Source: Yersinia pekkanenii
GTDB lineage: Bacteria > Pseudomonadota > Gammaproteobacteria > Enterobacterales > Enterobacteriaceae
Direction: 5' to 3'
NCBI RefSeq assembly: GCF_001152565.1
Contig: NZ_CQAZ01000005.1
Location: forward strand, 95,398 to 144,796
Length of the DNA stretch: 49,399 nt
Positions 1-12,748 of this stretch are shown in pieces. The position numbers were made by a program, and so were the translations under genes. Every line of letters starts with the position of its first letter. Position 1 is the first letter of the stretch. A model generated the notes under the pieces. That model was given only the letters and a program-made list of their open reading frames with translations, made no database searches and was not told the origin of the DNA.

Positions 1-661
1 GCGTCTAAAATTTTCAGGTCTACAGACAATAATGTCGGTGCCTCACTCAACGTTATGCCCGGTATGTGATGAAGATGTTCAACATCGTTTACATGGACAA
101 TAGGCACCCTAAAATTGGCTCTGCATCATCTCTGGGTTTATGAAGTGGCGATAAAGCCAGGCTGTCATAAGAAGTGAGATGAGCATCTACGTAATAGATA
201 ATGCACTTAGCGTGCCAAATCGGATGGCTGACAATAATTTTATTCAACCCGCCCTCAATATATTTTTAATTGACTGATAAATAATAATTTTATTTTATCA
301 CTCATCCATTATGCCATGCAGCTTCACGGTCACATTAATCCTCATGCAACCTGGGTGATCTGTCGCTACAAAACGACGTTATAAGCGGCCATTTTTTTTC
401 TTCATATTTATCATTGGATTATATGTCTCTATTGGGAGACAAAGCATTCACCTTTTGTCGCAAAAAGCCAAAACCTATTATCTGGCATGATAAATCGTAT
501 CGCGAGCCATGCTAACAGCAGAATTTGATCAAAGAGTGCCAACAACGGTTCAGGCGTAAAATAAACAAGTCTCAGCCTAAGGCTGATGGCTAACCGCGAG
601 AGATAATTATAGAAATAGAAGATGGGGATGGGGATGACAGAAAGGTGGCATTATCCAGACG
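1..661. other. Non-coding stretch, no gene recognised
   Basis: About 660 AT-rich bases with no open frame that I can match to a protein family. The only structure I see is a small perfect hairpin at 572-586 (TCAGCC / GGCTGA, 3-nt loop) with no T tract. A short open frame at about 510-590 ends in a basic tail but gives no recognisable product. It lies downstream of the tRNA operon, whose terminator is at 662-687. Confidence 0.5.
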
Positions 662-687
662 AAAAAAAACCCCGCATCGCGGGGTTT
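662..687 (-). terminator. Intrinsic terminator of the tRNA operon
   Basis: An 8-bp stem (AACCCCGC 668-675 with GCGGGGTT 679-686, 3-nt loop) is followed on the minus strand by an uninterrupted T tract (A run 662-669 on the plus strand). It lies about 10 bases beyond the 3' end of the proline tRNA, so it ends the argX-hisR-leuT-proM transcript. Confidence 0.9.
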
Positions 688-697
688 CTTCTGAAAT

Positions 698-774
698 TGG
701 TCGGCGAGAGAGGATTCGAACCTCCGACCCACTGGTCCCAAACCAGTTGCGCTACCAAGCTGCGCTACTCGCCG
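698..774 (-). tRNA. proM: tRNA-Pro (anticodon TGG)
   Basis: 77-nt cloverleaf with encoded CCA end. The 7-bp acceptor stem CGGCGAG pairs with CTCGCCG, the anticodon loop reads TTTGGGA (TGG), and the T-loop GTTCGAATC is present. It is last in the four-tRNA operon and is followed directly by the terminator. The order Arg-His-Leu-Pro is that of E. coli argX-hisR-leuT-proM. Confidence 0.97.
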
Positions 775-849
775 ATTTCTTACTGCTTACTCTACATGGC
801 CTTTCGACCTATGTCCATGTAAATCTTAATAAAATCTACATGTTTTGTG

Positions 850-936
850 TGGTGCGAAGGGAGGGACTTGAACCCTCACGTCCGTAAGAACACTAACACC
901 TGAAGCTAGCGCGTCTACCAATTCCGCCACCATCGC
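850..936 (-). tRNA. leuT: tRNA-Leu (anticodon CAG)
   Basis: 87-nt class II tRNA with a long variable arm (TGTTCTTACGGACG region) and encoded CCA. The anticodon loop carries CAG. The acceptor stem 5' strand GCGATGG faces CCTTCGC, leaving a T-T mismatch at pair 5-68. From memory the E. coli leuT product is also mismatched there. Third gene of the operon. Confidence 0.96.
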
Positions 937-951
937 ATGTTCCACAAAATT

Positions 952-1028
952 TGGGGTGGCTAATGGGGCTCGAACCCACGACAACTGGAATCACAATCCA
1001 GGGCTCTACCAACTGAGCTATAGCCACC
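952..1028 (-). tRNA. hisR: tRNA-His (anticodon GTG)
   Basis: 77 nt including CCA. It begins GGTGGCTA; the extra G at position -1, needed by histidyl-tRNA synthetase, is encoded and faces the C discriminator. The anticodon loop contains GTG (TTGTGAT). Second gene of the operon. Confidence 0.97.
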
Positions 1029-1097
1029 ATAACTTCTTACAACTTACTTCGTCGTACGCGGCAATCTTACCACCGCAGCTCTTGCACACAAAATTAA

Positions 1098-1174
<77 letters not shown>

Positions 1175-1322
1175 TTAGCGCCGTTTCGGGTGAGGATACT
1201 ACGATTTAAATACCAGGCTGTCTAGTGCTTTCTTAGAAGAAATGGTGTGTTTGCTTACGCTTTGCACACTATGCTGCAAAAGTCAGCCATTGATAGCCCT
1301 CCCCCCGCTCGATTCGCTGGTT

Positions 1323-2714
1323 TTATAGGCGTTTTGTTTCAGTCGGTACCTGTTTATGCATTCTCAGGCCAAAATAGCATGCCGAGACTAATCCAAGGAA
1401 AATAGCCCCAGCCAACAAAGATAAACGCGTCTCCGGGTTAATTCCCATTCCGACCAACACACAAATCAGAAAGGCAATAGTGAGATAGTTTACATAGGGG
1501 AACAGGATGGATTTAAACGGATGCTGCTTCAACGCTTCTTTATGTACCTGACGGAAACGCAGTTGGCTCACCAAGACCACAAACCACGGCACCATACCCG
1601 GTAGTACGCTGGCACTGTATACGTAAACGAACACCTGCTGTGGATGCGGGATAATGTAATTAAGGCTCGAACCCACCAGCAAACATAGGATGGTGACAGC
1701 AATACAATAAACGGGGACACCACTGGCAGACAGTTTCGTTAAGCAAGCAGGTAACTGGCGATTTTTTGCCAAGGCATACAACATGCGCCCGCCGCTATAC
1801 ATTCCACTATTACAACCTGATAGCGCCGCAGTCAGCACCACAAAGTTAATAATACCCGCCGCTGAAACTATCCCTATTTTGGCAAAGGTCAGGACAAACG
1901 GACTACCGGTGGTACCAATACCGTTCCATGGGAAAATAGTGACAATGACGAAGATCGCGCCAACATAGAAAATAAGAATGCGCCATAAGATGTTATTGAT
2001 GGCACGCTTCAAGGTCACCTGCGGGTTTCTGGCCTCACCTGCGGTAATGCCCACCAGCTCGACGCCTTGATAGGATGCCACCACAATACATAACGCAAAC
2101 ATGAACCCTTTCCAGCCACCGGCAAAGAAGCCACCATGGGCCGTCAGGTTGTCAAAACCAATCGCCTGACCGTGATGGCCAAAACCGAATAAGATCACAC
2201 CCAGCCCCACCAGAATCATCACAATGATGGTGGTGACCTTAATCATCGCGAACCAGAACTCCAGTTCACCATATAATCTTACCGCCGCCAGATTAGCCAG
2301 TGCCACTATGGCGACCCCAGCAATGGCGGGTAACCATTGGGGAATTCCCGGGAACCAAAACTGAACATAAACACCAATCGCGGTAATCTCAGATATTCCT
2401 ACCGCTATCCACATAAACCAATAGCCCCAGGCGGTGAGATAGCCAAAATAGGGACTGAGGTATTTATGTGCATACACCGCGAAAGAACCGGCGACGGGTT
2501 CCAGATAGAGCATTTCGCCCATGGCACGCATAATGAAAAACACAAACAAGCCAGCAATAATGTAAGCCAGCAATACCGAAGGCCCGGCCCATTTCAATGT
2601 GCTCGCCGATCCCATAAATAGCCCGACACCGATGGTACCGCCCAACGCTATCAGTTCGATATGCCTGGCTTCCAGCCCACGGTGTAATCCTTTTGTCTCT
2701 TCGTTGTCTGCCAT
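1323..2714 (-). CDS. yifK: Amino-acid permease YifK/ThrP (APC superfamily)
   Basis: 463 aa, close to the usual 461 aa. The N-terminus holds the amino-acid permease signature ([20 protein letters not shown], about residues 16-35) and the rest contains about 12 hydrophobic segments, so this is an inner-membrane transporter. The E. coli orthologue (ThrP) is a proton-driven threonine/serine importer; substrate here is by orthology. It sits between the ECA operon and the tRNA operon as in E. coli. The start is supported by the RBS AGAGGA 5-6 bases upstream of the ATG. Confidence 0.93.
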   Translation of the reverse strand: MADNEETKGLHRGLEARHIELIALGGTIGVGLFMGSASTLKWAGPSVLLAYIIAGLFVFFIMRAMGEMLYLEPVAGSFAVYAHKYLSPYFGYLTAWGYWFMWIAVGISEITAIGVYVQFWFPGIPQWLPAIAGVAIVALANLAAVRLYGELEFWFAMIKVTTIIVMILVGLGVILFGFGHHGQAIGFDNLTAHGGFFAGGWKGFMFALCIVVASYQGVELVGITAGEARNPQVTLKRAINNILWRILIFYVGAIFVIVTIFPWNGIGTTGSPFVLTFAKIGIVSAAGIINFVVLTAALSGCNSGMYSGGRMLYALAKNRQLPACLTKLSASGVPVYCIAVTILCLLVGSSLNYIIPHPQQVFVYVYSASVLPGMVPWFVVLVSQLRFRQVHKEALKQHPFKSILFPYVNYLTIAFLICVLVGMGINPETRLSLLAGAIFLGLVSACYFGLRMHKQVPTETKRL

Positions 2715-2733
2715 ATATCCTCTGTAAACTAAC

Positions 2734-2746
2734 GGGTGTGTGTCTG
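2734..2746 (-). promoter_or_regulatory. CA-rich 5' leader element, candidate GcvB sRNA target
   Basis: The minus-strand leader of yifK carries CAGACACACACCC shortly upstream of the RBS. In Salmonella and E. coli yifK is known to be repressed by the small RNA GcvB, whose R1 region pairs with CA-rich leaders. This assignment is inference from composition and position only. Confidence 0.35.
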
Positions 2747-2749
2747 CGC

Positions 2750-3085
2750 CGGATCCCCGGTTGTTGTTAAGTAAATAAAATGTTAAGCAAATAAATATAA
2801 CGACCGAACCAAGGTGTTCAGCCTAATTATTAGTACATTAATTTATATAAGGTGAAGCGTAGACAAACCGCCCAATAATAACTGGCGATGATAAATATAC
2901 CCTCGTAACCGGCCCGTATCCTTCCGTATCTAAACCAGATTAGCAAACAAGAAATTAAAACTTTATGGAAAAAAAATAATAAAATGGGTTCCATAAGGGA
3001 ATTAGGCAGTAATGATATTGATGGGAGAAATGACTGCGGGATTTTATAGTAGCAGGGCTTGGGATGGCCCTGCTCTAACAACAGA
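2750..3085. other. yifK-wecG intergenic region
   Basis: About 330 AT-rich bases between the end of wecG and the yifK leader. It should contain the yifK promoter. One 8-bp perfect hairpin (AGCAGGGC 3051-3058 with GCCCTGCT 3067-3074) lies just downstream of the wecG stop. It has no T tract on either strand, so I regard it as a 3'-end structure of the ECA transcript rather than a proven terminator. No gene is recognised. Confidence 0.5.
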
Positions 3086-3826
3086 TTACAGACGACCGCT
3101 GTAATAATAACCGACAAATTTAAGCAGCTTGAATTGGCGACGAATACGGCTAGGTTGCGCCAGCAGGCGATAAAGCCACTCCAGCCCCATATTCTGCCAG
3201 ATCTTTGGTGCACGCTTCACATGGCCGGTAAAGACATCGTAAGTACCGCCAACCCCCATATACAACGCGTCAGGGTAAAATTTACGACAGTCACGCATAA
3301 ACATTTCTTGTTTAGGCGACCCCATGGCGACAGTGACAATCGCGGCACCACTGGCTGCTATCCTGGCAAATAGCGCCTCACGCTGATCTGGCGTGAAATA
3401 GCCATCCTGGCTGCCCACCAGATTCACATTCCATTGCGCACGTAGCTTGGCTTCAGTTTCGGCCAGAATATCAGGCTTGCCACCAACTAAAAAGACCGGC
3501 GTCCCTTGCTGCCCAGCGCGTTGCATTATAGCTTCCCACAGGTCAGCTCCCGCAACCCTTGATAGCTTCGCCTGTGGATATTTACGGCGAATAGCACGCA
3601 CCATACTGATGCCATCGGCATACAGGTATTCTGCCTCGGTGATCAGTTCACGCAACGCAGCATCATCTTCGGCTTTCAGTAGCTTCTCAGCATTCATTGC
3701 CACCAGGGTGCCCGTCTTCACTGGACCGCTGCTCAGCAGATGATCCAGCGTCTGGGCCATATCACGAAAGCCCCAAATCTCGAAGCCACGGACATTATAT
3801 TTTGGAATAACAGTGTTTGGTTCCAT
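3086..3826 (-). CDS. wecG: UDP-ManNAcA transferase WecG (ECA lipid II synthesis)
   Basis: 246 aa, full length for the WecG/TagA/CpsF glycosyltransferase family. It transfers N-acetylmannosaminuronic acid from UDP-ManNAcA to GlcNAc-PP-undecaprenol on the cytoplasmic face of the inner membrane, forming ECA lipid II. Family hallmarks are visible: a mid-protein segment with VGSQDGYF, then [11 protein letters not shown], then [19 protein letters not shown] near the C-terminus. It is the last gene of the ECA operon, 8 bases after wzyE. Confidence 0.96.
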   Translation of the reverse strand: MEPNTVIPKYNVRGFEIWGFRDMAQTLDHLLSSGPVKTGTLVAMNAEKLLKAEDDAALRELITEAEYLYADGISMVRAIRRKYPQAKLSRVAGADLWEAIMQRAGQQGTPVFLVGGKPDILAETEAKLRAQWNVNLVGSQDGYFTPDQREALFARIAASGAAIVTVAMGSPKQEMFMRDCRKFYPDALYMGVGGTYDVFTGHVKRAPKIWQNMGLEWLYRLLAQPSRIRRQFKLLKFVGYYYSGRL

Positions 3827-3834
3827 GACGATCC

Positions 3835-6299
<2,465 letters not shown>

Positions 6300-6315
6300 C
6301 TACTGTAAAGAGTGT

Positions 6316-7572
6316 TTACGGTGATGAATGTCTACGATACATCATGAATACGCAGCTACAGAGCGCAAAATAGACGATATACGTGGCCATATAGGCCTGT
6401 GCCGCGCCCAAAGAGCCATTCATTGGGATTAACCAATGGGCAAACCCGGTCAACAGTAAGAACTGGCTCACTTCCGTCAGAATGTAAAAACGTAAAGAGG
6501 CTTTGGCAATAACCAGATAGCCGAACACGTAAGACCCGACTTTCAATACATCACCCACCAACTGCCAGGCAAAAAGGTCGCGCATGGCGGTGAACTGATG
6601 AGAGAACAACAGCCAGATAGCAAAATCACGTAATAACCAAACCATTAAGCTGGCGGTGGCCACTGCCGGTAAGACAAACTTCAGTGAGCGTAATATTTCA
6701 CGGGAAATATCCGCTTTAGCTTTCAGCCTTGAGAGGGTGGGGAGCAAATAAACCGTAAATGACGCCGTAATAAATTGCAGATAAGCATCTGAAATGCTGC
6801 TGACCCCTTGCCAAATCCCGACCGCATCCCAGCCATAATTGTCTGCCAGCAAGTTACGCATCATCACATAGGCTACCGGCAAGGTTACCGAGGTAATCAG
6901 CGCCATGATGGTGAATTTGCCCAAATGGCTGGCTAAGGCTTTATCCCAACTGAGTTTAAGATAACTCAAAGGAATAGTCTTGCGGCGGATCAGTATGGTC
7001 GCCGCAGGGATAACCACCAGCGCGGGGACTAACGCCAAGCCCACTAACGCACCGGGGTAGCCGCCAATCCGAAAGCAAATATAATACGCCACCACACCGA
7101 TCAGGCTACCGCAGATCACCGCCAGCGCATTGCCCATGGCATCGCGATAGCCTTTGAGAATGGCCAAAAACAGGTTGGCGTAGGCAATACCCATCTGGAT
7201 AAGGGCCACCGCCCGCACCACATTCTGGTAATCCCCGTGCCCAAATAGCGCAATACTGACAGGTTTAGCCGCCAGCAGAAAAATCAATGCCAGCAGTGTT
7301 GAGAACCCCAGCACTATCGCTGATGAGGTACCCAGAACTGCCCGCAAACGTTCAGGTTGCTGATGGTATTCAGCAACATATTTAGTAATACCGTTAAAGA
7401 TACCCGCGCCGGAGAGCACGCCTAGTACCGTAATTAGCTGGCGGAAGTTCCCCGCCTGCCCGACACCACTGGGGCCAAAGGTCACCGCCAGCAGTTTAAC
7501 CACTAACAGCCCTACGCCAATTTTAATCAGCGTAGAGCCAGCAGTCCAAATCGATGCTTTTGCCAGAGACAT
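6316..7572 (-). CDS. wzxE: ECA lipid III flippase WzxE
   Basis: 418 aa with about 12 hydrophobic segments, of the MOP/Wzx flippase family. It moves the undecaprenyl-PP-trisaccharide across the inner membrane. I chose the ATG at 7572 (MSLAKASIWTAG) rather than the longer frame starting at 7623: it gives the usual family N-terminus and begins 1 base after the wecE stop. The 17 extra residues would overlap the end of wecE and look like readthrough. Confidence 0.94.
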   Translation of the reverse strand: MSLAKASIWTAGSTLIKIGVGLLVVKLLAVTFGPSGVGQAGNFRQLITVLGVLSGAGIFNGITKYVAEYHQQPERLRAVLGTSSAIVLGFSTLLALIFLLAAKPVSIALFGHGDYQNVVRAVALIQMGIAYANLFLAILKGYRDAMGNALAVICGSLIGVVAYYICFRIGGYPGALVGLALVPALVVIPAATILIRRKTIPLSYLKLSWDKALASHLGKFTIMALITSVTLPVAYVMMRNLLADNYGWDAVGIWQGVSSISDAYLQFITASFTVYLLPTLSRLKAKADISREILRSLKFVLPAVATASLMVWLLRDFAIWLLFSHQFTAMRDLFAWQLVGDVLKVGSYVFGYLVIAKASLRFYILTEVSQFLLLTGFAHWLIPMNGSLGAAQAYMATYIVYFALCSCVFMMYRRHSSP

Positions 7573-7573
7573 A

Positions 7574-8704
7574 TCAGGCGAAGAAACCCAAAACAGTACT
7601 AATGACCGTTTTCTGATTAACATCAGTCAGGTTATAGAAGATGGGCAAGCGCACCAGACGCTCACTTTCCTGGGTGGTAAAGTTGTCTTGGCCTGCCATA
7701 CGGCCAAATTTCTCACCTGCCGGACAAGCATGCAACGGAATGTAATGAAATACCGCCATAATCTCAGCTTCTTTTAAGTAGCTGATAAAATTAGATCGAT
7801 CTTCAATATCGCGCAGTTTGATATAAAACATATGCGCATTTTGTTCCAGGTTGTCAGGGATCAGCGGCAAATCAATGCGCCCGCTATCTGCCAACGGCTT
7901 AAAGGCATCATAATAGGTATGCCATAGTGCCAGACGGCGTTGGTTGATTTGTTCTGCCGCTTCCAACTGACCCCACAGGTAAGCTGCCTGTAAGTCAGAC
8001 ATCAGATAGCTGGAGCCGATATCACGCCAGGTATACTTGTCTACCAGGCCACGGAAGAACTGGCTGCGGTTAGTCCCTTTTTCGCGGATAATTTCTGCGC
8101 GTTCAATCAGTGACGGGTCATTGATTAGCGTCGCACCACCTTCACCACCTGCCGTGTAGTTTTTGGTTTCATGGAAACTGAAGCAACCGATATGGCCGAT
8201 AGTGCCCAATGCTTTGCCTTTATAAGTGGACATCACACCCTGCGCGGCATCCTCTACCACAAATAAATTATGTTTTTTCGCCAGGTCCATGATGGTATCC
8301 ATCTCGCAGGCAACGCCTGCGTAATGAACCGGCACGATCACGCGCGTTTTATCGGTAATGGCCGCTTCAATCTTGGTTTCATCGATATTCATGGTGTCCG
8401 GGCGGATATCAACAAACACCATTGTCGCGCCACGCAGTACAAAAGCGTTGGCGGTCGAAACAAAAGTGAAACTTGGCATAATCACTTCATCACCGGGTTT
8501 GATATCCAGCAGCAACGCGGCCATTTCCAGTGAGGCGGTACAAGATGGCGTCAATAACACTTTCGGACAGTCGAAACGTTTCTCCATCCACTGCTGGCAG
8601 CGACGGGTAAACCCACCATCACCGCATAATTTACCGCTGGTCATGGCGGCCTGCATATAACCGAGTTCGGTGCCTACTACCGGTGGAGCGTTAAATGGAA
8701 TCAT
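7574..8704 (-). CDS. wecE: TDP-4-keto-6-deoxy-D-glucose transaminase WecE
   Basis: 376 aa PLP-dependent aminotransferase of the DegT/DnrJ/EryC1 family. It converts TDP-4-keto-6-deoxyglucose to TDP-Fuc4N using glutamate. The PLP lysine lies in FSFHETKNYTAGGEGG and the sugar-aminotransferase DAAQG motif is upstream. I chose the ATG at 8704 (MIPFNAPPVVGTE), the family start. A longer frame to 8779 adds 25 residues lying inside wecD. It starts 1 base after the wecD stop. Confidence 0.95.
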   Translation of the reverse strand: MIPFNAPPVVGTELGYMQAAMTSGKLCGDGGFTRRCQQWMEKRFDCPKVLLTPSCTASLEMAALLLDIKPGDEVIMPSFTFVSTANAFVLRGATMVFVDIRPDTMNIDETKIEAAITDKTRVIVPVHYAGVACEMDTIMDLAKKHNLFVVEDAAQGVMSTYKGKALGTIGHIGCFSFHETKNYTAGGEGGATLINDPSLIERAEIIREKGTNRSQFFRGLVDKYTWRDIGSSYLMSDLQAAYLWGQLEAAEQINQRRLALWHTYYDAFKPLADSGRIDLPLIPDNLEQNAHMFYIKLRDIEDRSNFISYLKEAEIMAVFHYIPLHACPAGEKFGRMAGQDNFTTQESERLVRLPIFYNLTDVNQKTVISTVLGFFA

Positions 8705-8705
8705 C

Positions 8706-9443
8706 TCATCCCCTGCATAACCAATACGCGGTGCTCTCAATAACAGCACCACTACGAATATAAAGACGTAAAGCAGCAATATTGCTCATCTGTGTGGCTA
8801 CCCGTAACCGGTGTAACCCATGAGCATAGCACCACTGCTTTGCCGTCGACATTAATGCTGAGCCGATGCCTTTACCCTGAGCGTCGGGGAATACCGCTAA
8901 CAAACCAATACGCGCACTGCCATCTTGTAGGTCACGTAATGTTACAAAACCCGCAGGCTGATCAGCAGCATCCATCACCATCAGGCACTGATGATCGAAA
9001 GTACCCAGTACCGCCTTTTCAACCCACAATGCATAAAACCGCCCGCTATCCTGTGGGTCATACCACGGCGCACGAAAGCGGCTTAATGCGAAAGCACCGG
9101 CGCATACACTGCGTAATAGTGGGATATCATCCACAGTTGCGACCCTGAATTTGTGTGTGGTGGCAGCGACACTCGATGAAGCATTTTCCGTGCCAATTCC
9201 GTTTTTTATATCAACTGGCAGCGACAGGGAGACTTCACCTTCAACTAATTGGAAGCCAAGCTGGCCAAGGGAATCAATCAGATCAAGGCGATGGGTAGGT
9301 ACTTTAGCTTGGGTTAGCGTAAAAGCGCCCAACTCAGCCGGGTCAAGTAGCGGGGCTGAGTCAGAGAAAATCAGTTTTGCACTGTGGCGCTGGAAAAAGT
9401 CACTTTCCCAGCCCAGTGGCTCAATACTGGCGTGGACGGACAT
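8706..9443 (-). CDS. wecD: TDP-Fuc4N acetyltransferase WecD
   Basis: 245 aa. The C-terminal half is a GNAT domain with the acetyl-CoA loop [11 protein letters not shown] around residues 195-205, which acetylates the 4-amino group of TDP-Fuc4N. The N-terminal region ([13 protein letters not shown]) is typical of WecD. I chose the ATG at 9443 (MSVHASIEP), which overlaps the 3' end of rffH by 23 bases. The longer frame to 9611 is an rffH shadow. Confidence 0.94.
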   Translation of the reverse strand: MSVHASIEPLGWESDFFQRHSAKLIFSDSAPLLDPAELGAFTLTQAKVPTHRLDLIDSLGQLGFQLVEGEVSLSLPVDIKNGIGTENASSSVAATTHKFRVATVDDIPLLRSVCAGAFALSRFRAPWYDPQDSGRFYALWVEKAVLGTFDHQCLMVMDAADQPAGFVTLRDLQDGSARIGLLAVFPDAQGKGIGSALMSTAKQWCYAHGLHRLRVATQMSNIAALRLYIRSGAVIESTAYWLCRG

Positions 9444-10302
9444 GAAGCAAGTCCAACAGATATTTACCATAGCCGGTTTTGGCCAGTGCCGCCGCCGCGC
9501 GCCTGACACCGTCGTCGTCCAGCCAACCATTGCGCCAGGAAATCTCTTCCAGACAGGCAATCTTGAAACCTTGGCGTTTCTCAACGGTTTGCACAAAGGT
9601 ACTGGCCTCAATCAGGCTGTCATGCGTACCGGTATCCAGCCAGGCAAAACCACGCCCTAACAGTTCAACGGTTAACTCCCCACGATCCAGGTACATTTGG
9701 TTGATACTGGTAATTTCCAGTTCACCACGGGAAGATGGCTTAACTTGTTTGGCAAAATCAACCACTTGGTTATCGTAAAAATAAAGCCCGGTCACCGCCC
9801 AATTGGACTTCGGTTGACTTGGTTTCTCTTCGATAGATAAAGCGCGGAAGTTATCATCAAACTCCACCACGCCAAAACGCTCTGGATCCATCACCTGATA
9901 GCCGAAGACAGTTGCACCATGTAGACAAGCGGCTACAGCCTTTAATTTTGGACTGAAAGATTGACCAAAATAGATATTATCGCCAAGGACCAGGCAGCAA
10001 GGCCCATTACCAATAAATTCTTCACCGATAATAAATGCCTGTGCCAGCCCATCCGGACTCGGTTGTGCGGCATAACTCAGATGAATACCAAACTCATCGC
10101 CATTGCCCAACAAGCGCTGAAACGACGGCAAATCTTCTGGGGTGGAAATAATCAAGACGTCACGGATCCCTGCCAGCATCAGCACTGACAGCGGATAGTA
10201 AATCATCGGTTTATCATAGACGGGAAGCAGTTGCTTAGAGACGCCACGGGTGATGGGGTGCAACCGGGTGCCGGAGCCACCAGCCAGAATTATGCCTTTC
10301 AT
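9421..10302 (-). CDS. rffH: Glucose-1-phosphate thymidylyltransferase RffH
   Basis: 293 aa, the standard RmlA/RffH length. It makes TDP-glucose from dTTP and glucose-1-phosphate for TDP-Fuc4NAc synthesis. The nucleotidyltransferase signature [11 protein letters not shown] (residues 8-18) and [17 protein letters not shown] are present, and LGDNIYFG carries the metal-binding Asp. It is preceded by a 119-base gap after rffG, the largest gap inside the ECA cluster apart from wecB-wzzE. Confidence 0.95.
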   Translation of the reverse strand: MKGIILAGGSGTRLHPITRGVSKQLLPVYDKPMIYYPLSVLMLAGIRDVLIISTPEDLPSFQRLLGNGDEFGIHLSYAAQPSPDGLAQAFIIGEEFIGNGPCCLVLGDNIYFGQSFSPKLKAVAACLHGATVFGYQVMDPERFGVVEFDDNFRALSIEEKPSQPKSNWAVTGLYFYDNQVVDFAKQVKPSSRGELEITSINQMYLDRGELTVELLGRGFAWLDTGTHDSLIEASTFVQTVEKRQGFKIACLEEISWRNGWLDDDGVRRAAAALAKTGYGKYLLDLLHVRPRQY

Positions 10303-10421
10303 ACGATCTCCTGAAACATACCATCTCCTGAAACCATCAGGCAGACGTTATACATAAGCAAAACATCATGCAAACTACTGGATGACGTTATCCCAATGAT
10401 TAATAAACTTCGAATCTATCG

Positions 10422-11489
10422 TCATTCACTCAAACCAAGACGCTCACCGGCGTAAGAACCATCCTGAACACGACGCCACCACGATTCATTATTCAAATAC
10501 CACAACACGGTTTTGCGAATGCCACTTTCGAAGGTTTCTTGTGGCTGCCACCCCAGTTCCCGCTGAATTTTGCCCGCATCGATGGCATAGCGCATATCAT
10601 GACCAGGCCGATCTTTGACATAAGTAATCAGATCACGATAGTGGGCAATTCCAGCCGGTTTTGCCGGGACCAGTTCATCCAAGAGCTTGCAAATGGTTTC
10701 AACCACTTCAATATTTTTGCGCTCGTTATGGCCGCCGATATTGTAAGTTTCACCCACCACACCTTTGGTCACTACCTGATACAACGCCCGTGCGTGATCT
10801 TCAACATACAACCAATCGCGTACCTGAGCGCCATTGCCATAAACCGGCAGCGGTTTACCCGCCAACGCATTTAAAATCACCAGCGGTACCAACTTCTCAG
10901 GAAAATGATATGGGCCGTAATTATTTGAACAGTTGGTTACCAGTGTCGGTAAACCATAGGTCCGCAACCAGGCGCGAACTAAATGATCGCTAGATGCTTT
11001 AGACGCCGAATAGGGGCTGCTGGGAGCATAAGGCGTGGTTTCAGTAAACAAATCGTCAGTACCGTGCAGATCGCCATAGACTTCATCGGTTGAGATATGG
11101 TGAAAGCGAAACGCCAGCTTTTCTTCAACACCCAGTTGCTGCCAGAAATGGCGAGCAGCCTCTAACATAGTGTAAGTACCCACGATGTTAGTTTCGATAA
11201 AGGCGGCTGGCCCGTCGATAGAGCGGTCAACATGACTTTCTGCTGCCAGATGCATGACTACATCGGGCTTATATTGCGCAAAAACCCGATCCAGTTCAGC
11301 GCGAGAGCAAATGTCTACTTGTTCAAACGCATAACGTTTGTTCTGGGCGACAACAGCCAGTGACTCCAGGTTACCGGCGTAGGTGAGTTTATCCACCACC
11401 ACCACGCTGTCAGAGGTGCCATCAATAATATGTCTTACCACCGCAGAGCCGATAAAACCGGCCCCGCCAGTGACTAAAATACGTTTCAA
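10422..11489 (-). CDS. rffG: dTDP-glucose 4,6-dehydratase RffG
   Basis: 355 aa short-chain dehydratase converting TDP-glucose to TDP-4-keto-6-deoxyglucose. The Rossmann motif GGAGFIGS (residues 8-15), the active-site region STDEVYGDL and the YSASK catalytic Tyr/Lys pair are present. I chose the TTG start at 11489: the RBS AAGGAG lies 8 bases upstream, and it gives exactly the 355 aa of E. coli RffG. The TTG overlaps the wecC TGA (TTGA), so the genes are coupled. A longer frame to 11519 is unlikely. Confidence 0.94.
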   Translation of the reverse strand: MKRILVTGGAGFIGSAVVRHIIDGTSDSVVVVDKLTYAGNLESLAVVAQNKRYAFEQVDICSRAELDRVFAQYKPDVVMHLAAESHVDRSIDGPAAFIETNIVGTYTMLEAARHFWQQLGVEEKLAFRFHHISTDEVYGDLHGTDDLFTETTPYAPSSPYSASKASSDHLVRAWLRTYGLPTLVTNCSNNYGPYHFPEKLVPLVILNALAGKPLPVYGNGAQVRDWLYVEDHARALYQVVTKGVVGETYNIGGHNERKNIEVVETICKLLDELVPAKPAGIAHYRDLITYVKDRPGHDMRYAIDAGKIQRELGWQPQETFESGIRKTVLWYLNNESWWRRVQDGSYAGERLGLSE

Positions 11490-12748
11490 CGCCAGACTCC
11501 TTTGGTGTCGACAATCCACGATTGCTTCACGTCTTCAGGTTTGATTGCTTTGAATTGGCGGTGATCCACCAACATCACTAGCACGTCAGCCTGTTGCAAG
11601 GCAGTTGCGGTGTCTTTCAGCGTGACATTACCTGCCAGCGATTTTGGCAATTGTTCAACATTGGGTTCAACCACCAGTGTTTCACCGGTATGCCATTTTG
11701 CGATCAAATGGGCAATTTCAACTGCCGGGCTTTCACGCAGATCATCAATATTAGGTTTAAATGCCAGGCCGAAGCAGGCAATTTTCACTTCAGACGCACG
11801 TTTGTTGGTGGCTGCCAGACAATCAGCAACGGCGGCTTTAACACGATCCACCACCCACAGCGGTTTGCCGTCATTGACCAAACGCGCGGTGTGGATCAGC
11901 CGTGCCAGTTGTGGATTTTGCGAAACGATAAACCACGGATCAACAGCAATACAGTGGCCGCCAACACCGGGGCCTGGTTGCAAGATATTCACGCGTGGAT
12001 GGCGGTTCGCCAAGCGAATCAGTTCCCACACATTGATACCCTGTTCATCACAAATCAGTGACAGCTCGTTGGCAAAGGCAATGTTAACATCGCGGAAGCT
12101 ATTTTCAGTCAGCTTGCACATCTCAGCGGTGCGGGAGTTGGTCACCACACATTCGCCTTCGAGGAAGATTTTGTACAGTTCACTGGCGCGGGTGGAGCAT
12201 TTCGGTGTCATACCCCCGATAACACGGTCGTTCTGAATCAGCTCGACCATGACCTGCCCCGGTAACACGCGCTCAGGACAGTAGGCGATATTGATATCAG
12301 CGCCTTCACCGGCTTGCTGCGGGAAGCTCAAATCGGTACGCGCTTCGGCCAACCATTGTGCCATTTGTTCAGTGGCACCCACTGGAGAAGTGGATTCCAA
12401 GATAACCAAATCACCTTTTTTTAGTACCGGCGCGATTGATTTAGCGGCTGATTCAACAAAAATCATATCCGGCTCATGATCGCCTTTAAATGGTGTTGGT
12501 ACCGCAATGAGAAACGCATCGGCTGCCAGCGGTTTGGTCACCGCTTGCAGGTAGCCCCCTTCAACCGCAGCCTTCACCACTTTATCTAAATCCGGCTCCA
12601 CAATGTGGATAGCACCGCGATTAATGGTTTCAACCGCATGGGCGTTGACATCAACCCCAATCACTTTCTTCTTACGCGACGCGAAAGCAGCAGCAGTTGG
12701 CAGGCCAATATAGCCAAGACCGATAACAGAAATAGTTTCAAAACTCAT
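11486..12748 (-). CDS. wecC: UDP-ManNAc 6-dehydrogenase WecC
   Basis: 420 aa, full length. It oxidises UDP-ManNAc to UDP-ManNAcA with two NAD+. The N-terminal Rossmann fold has [10 protein letters not shown] (residues 10-19); the catalytic cysteine is in [15 protein letters not shown] near residue 265; the C-terminal UDP-binding domain contains [16 protein letters not shown]. It overlaps wecB by 4 bases upstream and rffG by 4 bases downstream. Confidence 0.96.
   Translation of the reverse strand: MSFETISVIGLGYIGLPTAAAFASRKKKVIGVDVNAHAVETINRGAIHIVEPDLDKVVKAAVEGGYLQAVTKPLAADAFLIAVPTPFKGDHEPDMIFVESAAKSIAPVLKKGDLVILESTSPVGATEQMAQWLAEARTDLSFPQQAGEGADINIAYCPERVLPGQVMVELIQNDRVIGGMTPKCSTRASELYKIFLEGECVVTNSRTAEMCKLTENSFRDVNIAFANELSLICDEQGINVWELIRLANRHPRVNILQPGPGVGGHCIAVDPWFIVSQNPQLARLIHTARLVNDGKPLWVVDRVKAAVADCLAATNKRASEVKIACFGLAFKPNIDDLRESPAVEIAHLIAKWHTGETLVVEPNVEQLPKSLAGNVTLKDTATALQQADVLVMLVDHRQFKAIKPEDVKQSWIVDTKGVWR

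Noticed and set aside
510-590. Transposase remnant before the tRNA operon
   Set aside because: Only about 25 codons with a basic tail between two stops; no motif supports an insertion-sequence origin.
3051-3074. 8-bp hairpin after wecG as an intrinsic terminator of the ECA operon
   Set aside because: There is no T tract on the minus strand; it may be a 3'-end structure only.
2830-3213. 127-codon minus-strand frame at the end of wecG
   Set aside because: It overlaps the C-terminus of wecG in another frame, has no RBS and no recognisable product.
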